The notes under the pieces were generated by a model that ran no database searches, was not told where the DNA came from, and was given only the letters and a program-made list of their open reading frames with translations. A DNA stretch of 64,000 bases from Aminobacter aganoensis. GTDB lineage: Bacteria > Pseudomonadota > Alphaproteobacteria > Rhizobiales > Rhizobiaceae. Each line of letters starts with the position of its first letter. The first letter of the stretch is position 1. This document shows, piece by piece, positions 7,580 through 15,362 of the stretch. The position numbers and the translations under genes were made by a program. The stretch lies in the NCBI RefSeq assembly GCF_014206975.1, contig NZ_JACHOU010000001.1, positions 682,001 through 746,000 on the forward strand, given 5' to 3'.

Positions 7580-10537
7580 TCAGGCGTCACGGTTGACCAG
7601 CCGGGAGACGAAGGTCCGGAGTTCGAACGGCTTGACGGGCTTTTCCAGGTAGGGCCGTTTCGTCGCGCGCAAGAACACCTGAGCGTCCGGACTGATCGTG
7701 TCTCCGGTCAGGAAAGCCAGTCTGTCAGCCTCCGCCGGATGGAAGTCGGAGACATGATTGTAGAACCTGCGGCCATCCATGTCGGGCATCTTCAGATCGC
7801 TAAGAATAACATCGAATGTCCGCGATTTCAGCTGTTTCAACGCCTCCTTGCCGGATCCGGCAACGATGACGGTGAACCCATCCTGGGTCAGGATCTCGGC
7901 AATCAGTTCGCGGACGTCCTTTTCATCGTCCACCACCAGGCAGACGCGTCCCGTCGATTTCGGCAGTTCGATGGCCTCGGCCTCGGACCGCTCGGCAAGC
8001 CGGTCGGACGCGGGCAGCGAGACCACGAAGGTCGACCCACCACCCTCCGCCGTCTCCACCTGGATGGTGCCCTGGTGGGATTGGATGATGCGATGGCAGA
8101 AAGACAGTCCGATCCCGGTACCGGCCCCGACCTCCTTGGTGGTGAAGAACGGTTCGAAGATGCGCGGCAGGATCTCGCTCGGGATCCCGGGACCGGTGTC
8201 CGCCACCTTGACGAGAATGTTGCCGCTCTCCGGCTGCAGTTCGGTCGACACCATGATCTGCCTTTGCCCCTCCCAGCCATGCACCGCATGCTCGGCATTG
8301 ACCAAGAGGTTGATCAGCACCTGGGTCAGTTGGTCGGGGTCGGCCCAAATCGCCGGCAGGTCCGGCGCGCGCCGGACCGAAAGCGATATGTCGGACGACT
8401 TGATCGAATAGCCCACGACCTCGACCGCTGCCGTAACGATGTCGTCGATGACGACGTTCGAGGTTCTGGTCGGCTGCTGCCTCGCCATCGCCAGGAACGT
8501 CCTGACGATGCGCGCGCAGCGCTCCGCGGCCCTGCTGATCTTGTCGGCCCGTTCGACCGTCTTGGGATCGGACGCCGTCTCCTTCAGAGTAAGGGACATG
8601 CCGAGGACCACCGACAGCGGGTTGTTCAATTCGTGCGCCACGCCGGCCAGCAAGCCGCCGAGCGCGGAAAGCTTCTCGTTCTGGTGCAGGGTCTCGCGCT
8701 GGCGCTCCAGCTGTTGCTGCATCTCGATACGGTCGGAAAGGTCATAGGTGTGGGAAACAATGACCTTGTCGCCGTGAAAATCGATCAGCCTGGCCGAGAG
8801 CGAGCACCAGCACGCGTCTCCGTTCTTGCGCTTGAGCTGCGTTTCGAAGTCATCGACCTCTCCCATCAGCAGCAGCCGTTCGACGAACTGCTTGCGATGC
8901 GCAGGATGGAGGTAGCTGTCGAAGGCGTTGTCGACGTCGCCGAGCAACTCATCCGAGGCCGGGCTCCGGTAAAGCAGCTTTCCATCGTCAGCGCGGGTCA
9001 TCTGGATGCTGGCCGGGCAGGCCTCCAGCACCCTGCGAACCAGTTCATCGGCCTCCTTCGCAGCCAGTTCTGCGCGCTTGCGTTCCGTGATGTCGACGCG
9101 CGTGACCACGAAGCCGCCCTCGCGGGTCGGACAGTTCGAAACGAAGAACCAGCCACCATCGGTATGCTGGAACTCCTGCTGCCGAAACTCGCGCCGATCC
9201 TTGGCCCGCTCGACCAGCCAATCGTCGATCCTGTCCTGTGAAACCGGAAACTGGTTGCGCTGTGCGGTGACGCGCAGGAAGTCGAACCAGTTGACACCGG
9301 GAACCAGCACATCCGCGCTGAGGGCGTGCATCTTCCGGTACTGGCTGTTGGCCAGGACAAGGCGGTCGTCCTTGTCATAGAGCGCAAAACCTTCGGCAAG
9401 GGATTCGATGGCATCGATCAGGCGCTCGCTCGCCTGTCGGGTCTGGGTCTGGGCTTCGATGATGTCGGTGATATTGGACGCGTTGGAAACGATCACCGGC
9501 CGCCCCTGGAAATCGATCAGCCGCGCCGAGATCGAGCCCCAGAAGACATTGTCGTTGCTATCGTACTGCCGCACCCGAAAATCATCGATGCAGCCCTTGT
9601 CGAGAAGGACGCCGACCAGCGTCTTGCGATCGTCGGGATTGACGTAGTAGCCGCCGATCTGGCCGCGGTCGCCGTAAAGTTCCCTGCTGGCAGGGTTGCG
9701 GTAGAGCGTTTCGCCCTCGATCGTCGACATCCGCGTCGGCACCGGGCAGGCGTCGAGCACCTTTTGCATAAGTGCTGTGGCTTCATGCTTGATGGCTTCC
9801 GCCTTCTTGCGCTCTGTGATGTCGAGAACGCCGATGACCAGCGACGGCCGGCCGCGATAGTGGCTGCGGCGGCAATTCGTCGAACACCAGACGCTGGAGC
9901 CATTCGGCCGCCTGAGCTCGATTTCGTGATCGCGCAGGATGTCGTCATGGCCGACGCGTTCCGTGATCTTCTCGAAATCGTCGGGGTCGGCGAAATGATC
10001 GATGATGAACTGCGGCTCGTTCGGCCGCCACTTGCGCCCCAGCAGGCGCGAACCGTCGAGGCTCTCGTAGACGATCTGCTTGCTTTCCTCGTCGACGACC
10101 CAGACCGGAAGCGGATGGCTGTCGGTGATGCAGCGAAAGATTTCGGCACTGTCGAGATGTGCGATCTGGATACGCTTCATCTCGGTGATGTCGGTGCTGA
10201 TGAGAGCGACGCCGCCATTGGGCCTGGGATGGCTGGTCAGCAGCCGCCAGCCGCCATCGACCGTCTGCGCTTCGAACGGGGGCACGTTGTCCTGGCGCCA
10301 GCGCGTCGCGACGTGGCGCGCAAATTCGTCCGTCGGCTCGACCTCGATGCCGTCGAAGCTCTTCAGATTCCGGAGAACCTTGCCGACGACGCCACCGACA
10401 TCGGCCGGCCCGTCCTCTCCAGCAATGCTGGCGCCGCTGTCGCCGTAGATTGCGGCATTGGCGTCCTCGAGCACGTCGTGGATATCGAACAGCGCGTAGC
10501 CTGTTCGCGCATCCGCAACTCGGCATTCAGCTTGCAT
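7580..10537 (-). CDS. soluble hybrid histidine kinase with multiple PAS domains
   Basis: A 985-residue sensor kinase without obvious membrane segments or signal peptide, hence probably cytosolic. Successive PAS or PAS-like units occupy about 10-120, 133-245, 258-362, 372-490 and 500-603; several end in the DITE(R/M)K linker. The HisKA domain carries His635 ([11 protein letters not shown]), followed by an HATPase with N-box Asn747, G1 box DTGPG (780-784) and G2 box GTGIGLS. A C-terminal receiver (866-983) has Asp870/871, phospho-acceptor Asp914, Thr944 and Lys966, so it is hybrid. GAGGAG seven bases before ATG supports the start. The signal is unknown; PAS cofactors cannot be assigned from sequence. 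Confidence 0.93.
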   Translation of the reverse strand: MQAECRVADARTGYALFDIHDVLEDANAAIYGDSGASIAGEDGPADVGGVVGKVLRNLKSFDGIEVEPTDEFARHVATRWRQDNVPPFEAQTVDGGWRLLTSHPRPNGGVALISTDITEMKRIQIAHLDSAEIFRCITDSHPLPVWVVDEESKQIVYESLDGSRLLGRKWRPNEPQFIIDHFADPDDFEKITERVGHDDILRDHEIELRRPNGSSVWCSTNCRRSHYRGRPSLVIGVLDITERKKAEAIKHEATALMQKVLDACPVPTRMSTIEGETLYRNPASRELYGDRGQIGGYYVNPDDRKTLVGVLLDKGCIDDFRVRQYDSNDNVFWGSISARLIDFQGRPVIVSNASNITDIIEAQTQTRQASERLIDAIESLAEGFALYDKDDRLVLANSQYRKMHALSADVLVPGVNWFDFLRVTAQRNQFPVSQDRIDDWLVERAKDRREFRQQEFQHTDGGWFFVSNCPTREGGFVVTRVDITERKRAELAAKEADELVRRVLEACPASIQMTRADDGKLLYRSPASDELLGDVDNAFDSYLHPAHRKQFVERLLLMGEVDDFETQLKRKNGDACWCSLSARLIDFHGDKVIVSHTYDLSDRIEMQQQLERQRETLHQNEKLSALGGLLAGVAHELNNPLSVVLGMSLTLKETASDPKTVERADKISRAAERCARIVRTFLAMARQQPTRTSNVVIDDIVTAAVEVVGYSIKSSDISLSVRRAPDLPAIWADPDQLTQVLINLLVNAEHAVHGWEGQRQIMVSTELQPESGNILVKVADTGPGIPSEILPRIFEPFFTTKEVGAGTGIGLSFCHRIIQSHQGTIQVETAEGGGSTFVVSLPASDRLAERSEAEAIELPKSTGRVCLVVDDEKDVRELIAEILTQDGFTVIVAGSGKEALKQLKSRTFDVILSDLKMPDMDGRRFYNHVSDFHPAEADRLAFLTGDTISPDAQVFLRATKRPYLEKPVKPFELRTFVSRLVNRDA

Positions 10538-10610
10538 AGGTCGTCTCCTCGACGGAAGCCCGGCATCGTCTTCACGGCGGCGTGATCGCCGATCGCTGAA
10601 TAGTCGCGCT

Positions 10611-10650
10611 TTGTTTCGACTTGAGGTCGAACCAAACCGATTTGTTTCAG
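10611..10650 (-). promoter_or_regulatory. two-box motif upstream of the hybrid kinase gene
   Basis: Read leftward, box A is CTGAAACAAATCGG (10650-10637) and a second box TCGAAACAAA begins at 10619, 31 bases on. Box A starts 113 bases before the kinase ATG, the same distance as the copy before the DUF1127 gene. Similarity to the three rightward copies is visible; its role as an activator or promoter site is inference. Confidence 0.55.
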
Positions 10651-10674
10651 TCTTTCCGGCATCCGGGCCGCCTG

Positions 10675-10714
10675 GGTGAACAAACGAAACTTTTTTCCCG
10701 CGACGCCGAGAACG
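10675..10714 (+). promoter_or_regulatory. two-box motif upstream of the small exported protein gene
   Basis: GTGAACAAACGAAAC (10676-10690) matches box A of the other copies with one base missing, and CCGAGAACG at 10706 occupies the box B position. CTGAAACACG at 10717 is a further partial copy. The distance to the ATG at 10873 is longer (about 197 bases) than for the other three. It faces the kinase-gene copy in the same 335-bp divergent intergenic region (10538-10872). Confidence 0.5.
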
Positions 10715-10872
10715 AACTGAAACACGCGCGCGCTACGCTCAATTGCATCGACTTCGCTGGAAACGGTCTGCGCAGCGGACCCGACAGCCTACCAAAAAAC
10801 CGGCAGGCTGTTGATGCCGTTGGCCGCAGGGCTCGAACGAGGTCAATCGACCATCCCAAGAGGAGAATTGAG

Positions 10873-11208
10873 ATGAGACGGACCCTGATGGCGTTGTCCG
10901 CCATTGTTTCGGCATGCGGCGCGGCAGATGCCACCGACCTCGCATCGATCATGCAGTTTCCAAGCTTCCAGGGCATCGCATCGTATCAGCCCCACCAAGC
11001 GCCACGCTCGAAAGGCACCGAACCGAAGTCCGCGGCAACGGCGTCGCTCGGAGCCCCGTTCGTGCCAGGGCGATTGCGCTACATGTTCAAGGGCGCGCCG
11101 ATGCGCTCCACCATTCATGGCGCGCCCGGTCTTTCTCCCGAGATGATGGCACCCCGCGGCGCCAATCGGCTCGTTCCGTGCCCGGCCATGCACCCGCCTG
11201 GCGATTGA
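10873..11208 (+). CDS. small exported hypothetical protein (possible lipoprotein)
   Basis: A 111-residue protein that I cannot assign to a family. The N-terminus has two Arg, a hydrophobic core and VSAC ending at Cys15, which resembles a lipobox; an ordinary signal-peptidase cut after ADA is the alternative. The mature part is rich in Pro, Met and basic residues and contains three GAP-starting segments (GAPFVPG, GAPMRST, GAPGLSP). A strong ribosome site (AGGAGA) precedes the ATG. It is divergent from the hybrid kinase gene and shares its promoter motif, so it is a likely target of the two-component system. Confidence 0.6.
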   Translation: MRRTLMALSAIVSACGAADATDLASIMQFPSFQGIASYQPHQAPRSKGTEPKSAATASLGAPFVPGRLRYMFKGAPMRSTIHGAPGLSPEMMAPRGANRLVPCPAMHPPGD

Positions 11209-11242
11209 GCGGCAAGCCACGGCGCCTCTGGCAATGGCCAGA

Positions 11243-11282
11243 TTGAAACAAACGAAACACTTCCATCGCCTCCCTGAAAACG
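11243..11282 (+). promoter_or_regulatory. two-box motif upstream of the DUF1127 gene
   Basis: Box A TTGAAACAAACGAAACACTT starts at 11243 and box B CTGAAAACG at 11274, 31 bases later. The ATG of the DUF1127 gene is 113 bases from box A. GAAACA occurs twice in box A with a nine-base period, suggesting a direct repeat for a dimeric regulator. Further CTGAAA-type repeats follow at 11285. The downstream leader also resembles that of the DUF1344 gene (GTCGCCG...TGGCGTC). Confidence 0.6.
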
Positions 11283-11355
11283 AGCTGAAATGAAAATGAA
11301 CTATTCCTGAAGTGTCGCCGGTCCCTGGCGTCGCCAATTGACGGAGTCCTCCCAA

Positions 11356-11592
11356 ATGTCTGCCCTTGCCATTCGGTCCCCCGCTGTTGCTTTCGTCCTC
11401 TCCCAGGGGGCAAGAATTCGCCTCGTCATCGAGGCATATCTCGCCCGCCGGGCCCATCACCGCGCCGTTCGCAACCTGTCCGAGCTGGACGACTACCTGC
11501 TCAAGGACATTGGTGTCGCGCGCTGCGAGATCGACTCGCTTGCCTACGGTTCGTCGGAACGGAAGCGTGGCCATGAACACGACATGGGCTGA
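11356..11592 (+). CDS. DUF1127 (YjiS-like) domain protein
   Basis: A 78-residue protein with a C-terminal DUF1127 core, recognisable from R.VRNLSELDDYLLKDIGVAR followed by a basic tail. DUF1127 proteins are short, Arg-rich and common in alphaproteobacteria, and several have been linked to RNA-related regulation or stress, but no role can be assigned here. The ATG has GGAG about ten bases upstream; a TTG at 11338 is less likely. It overlaps the following hydrolase-like gene by 20 bases, indicating an operon. Confidence 0.8.
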   Translation: MSALAIRSPAVAFVLSQGARIRLVIEAYLARRAHHRAVRNLSELDDYLLKDIGVARCEIDSLAYGSSERKRGHEHDMG

Positions 11593-12421
11593 GTTGAGCA
11601 GGTCGACCTTCACCGAGGTCGAGTTTCGGCTGCCCGTACTTGCGTTGCATGGCGCAGCCAGCAGCAGCACGCAATGGCATGGCCTGTCGGACTATCTCCG
11701 GGGCAGCTACCATGTCGTTGCGCCCGATCTGTCCGCCTTTGCCAGTTCCGATTCCGCAAAAAGCGCGATCGAGGCGATGGTCGACGAGCCCGTGCATCTC
11801 GTCGGCCATCTGCACGGCGCTGCGCTCGCGCTCGAGATCGCCCTGGAGCGGCCCGAGCTGGTGCGCAGCCTGACGCTGATCGAACCGACGGCTTTTCACC
11901 TGCTGCGGGACGGCGCCCCGTCCGACCGGGCACTGTTCGCCGAGCTTGTCGGGCTGGCCAACAGGATGAAAATTGCCGTCGAGGCGCATGACCCGGCAGG
12001 CGGCATGAGCGCCTATGTCGACTTCTGGTACGGCCGCGGCGCCTGGCAGCGAACCAGCCCGGGCCTGCGGCAGATGCTCGCCTCCCATCTGCCCCGGACT
12101 GCCGCGGGTCTGGCCGCTTCCCTTGTCGCCTCCTGGCCGGCCGACGGCTGTGCCCGGATCCGATGCCCGACGCTCGTGGCGATGGCGCTGGAAAGCCCGG
12201 CGGTCAGCCTGCGCGTAACCGAGATCGTCGCCGAAACGATCCCCGGCGCGCGCCTTGCCATGATTGCGGATGCCGGACACATGGCTCCGCTGACCGATCC
12301 GCACATCGTCGACCCCATGATCGGCGCGCATCTGAAGGCGGTGGACCGCCCAAGGCGCAAGCGCCGGCCATGGCACAAAGCCAGCCCGCGCAGCCCCGCG
12401 ACCTGCCTGCCGGCGATCTGA
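11573..12421 (+). CDS. alpha/beta-hydrolase fold protein lacking the nucleophile serine
   Basis: A 282-residue alpha/beta-hydrolase homologue: oxyanion-side LHGAASSSTQW (25-35), strand/PDL segment VVAPDLSAF, elbow VHLVGHLHGAA, and C-terminal DAGHMAPL with His236. In the elbow the usual G-x-S-x-G serine is replaced by Leu80 (codon CTG), so canonical hydrolysis is not expected. It could be a binding or signalling protein, as known for some dead members of the fold. The C-terminus is a basic RPRRKRRP tail. It overlaps the DUF1127 gene by 20 bases and should be co-expressed with it. Confidence 0.75.
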   Translation: MNTTWAELSRSTFTEVEFRLPVLALHGAASSSTQWHGLSDYLRGSYHVVAPDLSAFASSDSAKSAIEAMVDEPVHLVGHLHGAALALEIALERPELVRSLTLIEPTAFHLLRDGAPSDRALFAELVGLANRMKIAVEAHDPAGGMSAYVDFWYGRGAWQRTSPGLRQMLASHLPRTAAGLAASLVASWPADGCARIRCPTLVAMALESPAVSLRVTEIVAETIPGARLAMIADAGHMAPLTDPHIVDPMIGAHLKAVDRPRRKRRPWHKASPRSPATCLPAI

Positions 12422-12444
12422 CTTTTCCCGCCTTCGACACGTTC

Positions 12445-12483
12445 AATCTCCACCTGTTGCCTGCACGGCGACAGGTGGAGATT
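12445..12483 (+). terminator. long perfect hairpin after the hydrolase-like gene
   Basis: Arms AATCTCCACCTGT (12445-12457) and ACAGGTGGAGATT (12471-12483) pair perfectly, and GCC/GGC extend the stem across a T-G wobble to a five-base loop. It lies 24 bases after the stop codon. No clear T run follows, so it may be a terminator, an mRNA-stabilising hairpin or a regulator site. The rest of the 391-base gap (12422-12812) holds the two-box motif and leader of the next gene. Confidence 0.55.
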
Positions 12484-12701
12484 TGCGTTTCGGCACCGCC
12501 AGCCTGCCCCAAGGAGCAACCGGCTTGATCGCCTGTCGCCCCTACCCGTCGAAGCCGGCGCCGCTGCCGAAGATTCCCTGCTGTTTCCCTGTCGCTCGCC
12601 CTGCCTGCTGCTCCAGCCGCCACCAGGCGACATCTTTCGCGGCCATGCCAGGCAGCCGCTGTGGCGGTCGATCCCTCCATATTTCCGCACCCGACGCAGA
12701 T

Positions 12702-12741
12702 CTGAAACAAACGAAACACTTCTCCCCGGCGACAGAAAACG
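12702..12741 (+). promoter_or_regulatory. two-box motif upstream of the DUF1344 gene
   Basis: Box A CTGAAACAAACGAAACACTT starts at 12702 and box B CAGAAAACG at 12733, 31 bases later. The ATG at 12813 is 111 bases from box A. Nineteen of the 20 box A bases match the copy before the DUF1127 gene. Confidence 0.6.
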
Positions 12742-12812
12742 CCCCGCAACAGGAGACCGCTAGAAATGGGACGTCGCCGACATTGGCGTCACTCCCAAGA
12801 AAGGAATACTCG

Positions 12813-13049
12813 ATGAAGACTCTGGTTCTCGCCGCCGCCTCACTCGCCATGATGTCCGGCGTCGCACTCGCCTCCTCGCAGAACGGCATGATCGCCAAGT
12901 TCAATTCGTCCGCTCGCGTCATCACTCTCGAGAGCGGCAAGAGCTTCACCATCCCGCGTGACGTTGCCCTTCCGCCCGTCCAGGTCGGCGAGCAGGTCTC
13001 GATCCAGCTCAACGACGAAGGCGACAAGGTTACCACCGTCCTGCGTTAA
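12813..13049 (+). CDS. exported DUF1344 family protein
   Basis: A 78-residue protein with a signal peptide (MKTLVLAAASLAMMSGVALA) and a compact mature domain resembling DUF1344: GMIAKFNSSARVITLESGKSF, then a Pro-rich segment, VGEQVSIQLN and a C-terminal KVTTVL strand. The pattern suggests a small beta-rich periplasmic domain. AAAGGA precedes the ATG by eight bases. It carries the same promoter motif as the kinase and DUF1127 genes. Function is unknown for the family. Confidence 0.8.
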   Translation: MKTLVLAAASLAMMSGVALASSQNGMIAKFNSSARVITLESGKSFTIPRDVALPPVQVGEQVSIQLNDEGDKVTTVLR

Positions 13050-13090
13050 TTCGAATCTCGACTGCCGCAGCGGCCGGACCAGCCGCCACA

Positions 13091-13123
13091 AAAGCCATGG
13101 ACGCTGACGCGCTCCATGGCTTT
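13091..13123 (+). terminator. terminator after the DUF1344 gene
   Basis: Arms AAAGCCATGGA (13091-13101) and TCCATGGCTTT (13113-13123) are perfectly complementary around an 11-base loop and are followed by CTTGTTC. It also lies 51 bases from the 3' end of the convergent thyA gene and could act in both directions. Confidence 0.75.
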
Positions 13124-13173
13124 CTTGTTCAGGCCGACAATGTCGCCGCGCACATGTCCGGTTTGGGCTGCCG

Positions 13174-14070
13174 TCAGACGGCCACGTCCGCAAGGATCGG
13201 TGGATAAGGATCGTAACCGCTCACCTCGAAGTCTTCGATCCTGTAGCCGTCGATGCTGTCCGGCTTCCGGAGCAACTTCAGGGTTGGGAACGGCCTCGGC
13301 TCCCTCGTCATCTGTTCGCGGGCCTGGTCGAGGTGGTTGAGGTAGAGGTGGATATCACCGCCCATCCAGACGAGGTCGCCGAGTTGCAGCCCCACCTGCT
13401 GCGCAACCATCGCCTGCAATGCCGCTCCACCGATGCAATTGAACGGCGCGCCGAGCAGCAGGTCGCAGGACCTCTGGAAGATCAGCATGTTCAGCCGCCC
13501 GGCGCTGGTGACATGGAACTGATACACCATGTGGCAGGGCGGCAGCGCCATCTGCCCGATCTCGGGCACGTTCCATCCATGGAAGAGCATCCGCCGGCTC
13601 GAGGGGTTCGTCTTCAGCGTCTCGATGACACTGGCGATCTGGTCGTGCTCGACCCCGTTGGCGTCCTGCCAGCGGCGCCACTGCTTGCCGTAGACCGGGC
13701 CGAGCTCACCCCATTTGAGCGCAAACGCCTGGTCTTCGACGATCCGCTGTTCGAAATCCTGCTGGGAAATGCTCTCGCCCGTCTCCTTCCGGTACTTGGC
13801 CAGCGGCCAGTCCGTCCAGATGCGTACCTTCTCCTGCAGCAGTGGCCGGATGTTGGTTTCGCCAGTCAGGAACCAGAGCATCTCCTTCACCGCCAGCTTC
13901 CAGTAGACCTTCTTGGTCGTGAGGATCGGCACAGTGCCATCGGACAGGTCGAAGCGCAGCATCGCGCCGAATGTCGACAAGGTGCCAACGCCCGTGCGGT
14001 CGATCCGCTTGTCCCCCTTTTCGAGGATGTGGGACATCAGGTCGAGATACTGGAATTCCGGATGGCGCAA
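13174..14070 (-). CDS. thyA: thymidylate synthase ThyA
   Basis: Methylates dUMP to dTMP with methylenetetrahydrofolate, producing dihydrofolate for FolA. At 298 residues it is longer than the 264-residue E. coli enzyme, with an insertion around residues 90-120 as in some longer ThyA forms. Catalytic Cys179 lies in MALPPCHMVYQF; the phosphate-binding RSCDLLLGAPFN segment and dUMP-contacting HLYLNHLDQ are present. The C-terminus ends ILADVAV. AAAGGAG lies about 13 bases before the ATG. Confidence 0.96.
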   Translation of the reverse strand: MRHPEFQYLDLMSHILEKGDKRIDRTGVGTLSTFGAMLRFDLSDGTVPILTTKKVYWKLAVKEMLWFLTGETNIRPLLQEKVRIWTDWPLAKYRKETGESISQQDFEQRIVEDQAFALKWGELGPVYGKQWRRWQDANGVEHDQIASVIETLKTNPSSRRMLFHGWNVPEIGQMALPPCHMVYQFHVTSAGRLNMLIFQRSCDLLLGAPFNCIGGAALQAMVAQQVGLQLGDLVWMGGDIHLYLNHLDQAREQMTREPRPFPTLKLLRKPDSIDGYRIEDFEVSGYDPYPPILADVAV

Positions 14071-14382
14071 GTTCGCTCCTTTGGACGGAGTTAGGCCCGC
14101 GTACTCGGGCAGGAAGCGGCTACGGCATTCCTTGGAAAGCCTCTAGCCATGTGGACGGAACTACTGGCTGCCGTCCGCTGCGCCCATGTCGGCAAAGTCG
14201 AGATCAAGGCGCAATCGGTCGGGCTCGATTCGGGAGTTCCCGATCATAGCGGAGCTGCCGGGCCTGAGGCAACGCGAGGCTGCGGCACCGCGCTGCTGCG
14301 CAGGCAAGTTGCCCACACGTCAAAACAACCAACGCCGGGCGGCAAAGCCCGGCGCTGGACGATCGACTTGAAGCAATGCGGC
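14071..14382. other. intergenic region between thyA and the DUF2853 gene
   Basis: This 312-base stretch holds the thyA leader at the left and, at the right, the terminator of the leftward DUF2853 gene. I see no convincing coding frame or RNA in between. Confidence 0.5.
14333..14354 (-). terminator. terminator of the DUF2853 gene
   Basis: CGCCGGGC (14333-14340) and GCCCGGCG (14347-14354) form a GC-rich stem with a six-base loop. Read leftward it is followed by TTGGTTGTTTTG, a T-rich tail, 29 bases after the stop codon. Confidence 0.75.
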
Positions 14383-14694
14383 TTAGAGCGCGCCGAGCTT
14401 TCCCAGTTCCTTGGCCACCAGATAGTAGAAGGTGACACGGTTCTTGGTGTTGTCGGCCGACATCGCCTTGCAGACCTTCTCGAGCGCGCCGTCGGCCTTC
14501 TTGGCATCCTCGACGCCCAGCTTCTTGGCGATCCAGCCTGCCTTCACGCGGTCCAGTTCCTTGGGATCGGTGCACGAGACCAGCGAGGAATCGCGGTTCC
14601 GAAGCGCGATGCCCAGGTGCTTGACGATCTTGCTCACCACCTCTTCCTTGGCGCCGGCATCGTATTTCTTCACGTCTGCAAGATAGTCGCTCAT
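14383..14694 (-). CDS. DUF2853 family protein
   Basis: A 103-residue soluble, Lys/Ala-rich helical protein resembling DUF2853: it begins MSDYLADVKKYDAGA, contains a central VSCTDPKELDRVKAGWIAKK and ends YYLVAKELGKLGAL. Family function is unknown. It is a single-gene unit with its own terminator and a 200-base upstream region that abuts the tmRNA promoter. GGGGAATTCAC before the ATG provides a ribosome site. Confidence 0.85.
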   Translation of the reverse strand: MSDYLADVKKYDAGAKEEVVSKIVKHLGIALRNRDSSLVSCTDPKELDRVKAGWIAKKLGVEDAKKADGALEKVCKAMSADNTKNRVTFYYLVAKELGKLGAL

Positions 14695-14876
14695 GTGAAT
14701 TCCCCTCGTCGACGAATTGGACTCATCTCGTGGGGACGGCCGGCCTTGACCGGTTCACGCAACGCAGGCTCCCCCAGCGCCGGGAGCTTCGGTTCGCGCA
14801 ACGCGCGAGTCAACCCTGCGCCTTCGCGTGGTCTGATAAAACTGTTGCATATGGCTGCCTTGACTGGCCGTTCGAC

Positions 14877-14906
14877 CTTTTCTTTTGCGCCGAGCCTCCC
14901 TATATT
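14877..14906 (+). promoter_or_regulatory. probable promoter of the tmRNA gene
   Basis: A -10 hexamer CTATAT/TATATT at 14900-14906 lies 17 bases after CTTTTC (14877-14882), a partial match to the alphaproteobacterial -35 CTTGAC. Predicted transcription start is near 14912, just before the tmRNA acceptor piece. Confidence 0.5.
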
Positions 14907-14924
14907 CGACGCGTCAGCTTGACT

Positions 14925-15245
14925 GACTATGGCGATAAACTGCCGATGAAATAAGCCATTCGGACCCGGGGGCGGTACCCGGCGCCTCCACCAAAATCCG
15001 CCGCGCAATGAGCGACGGTTTTTGCTGGGGGCGAAATAGGATCGACGAGGGTGTAAAGATCGGACTTTTGCTCGGCATTGTACCACCGTTATCGGGCTAA
15101 ACTTGTAGTTGCAAACGACAACTATGCGGAAGCACGTCTCGCTGCTTAATGCGGCGCGATAGCTTCAAATCAAGTCCTAGCGGTTCGCACTGCTAGGCGG
15201 GGTTCGGAGGTACCTGGCAACAGAAACCTCCACTTCCCTCCCCCC
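14925..15245 (+). ncRNA. ssrA: transfer-messenger RNA, circularly permuted two-piece form
   Basis: Rescues stalled ribosomes and tags nascent proteins. The 3' acceptor half comes first and ends GGCGCCTCCACCA at 14993; a spacer follows; the coding half begins GGGGGCGAAATAGGATCGAC near 15027. GGGGGCG can pair with CGCCTCC of the acceptor to form the tRNA-like stem. The tag frame is at 15111-15149 and decodes as ANDNYAEARLAA plus stop TAA. Downstream stems such as CCTAGC/GCTAGG fit pseudoknots. The order acceptor-then-coding is the known alphaproteobacterial arrangement. Both outer ends are approximate. Confidence 0.92.
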
Positions 15246-15362
15246 ATCTGCTTTCCCCAAGATATCAATTGCCGGCCTGCGTTGGCTTGCCGTTGCGTGG
15301 TTGATCCCGCAACGCCAGCCATCCTGTGCATGGCCGGTCCCCTTTTGCCTGGAGACCTTTCG

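Noticed and set aside
14149-14922. A 257-codon rightward frame over the DUF2853 gene
   Set aside because: It is the antisense of the DUF2853 gene and runs into the tmRNA promoter; no conserved protein pattern.
14730-15086. Several open frames across 14.7-15.1 kb
   Set aside because: They overlap the tmRNA acceptor and coding pieces, whose CCA end and tag frame explain the sequence.
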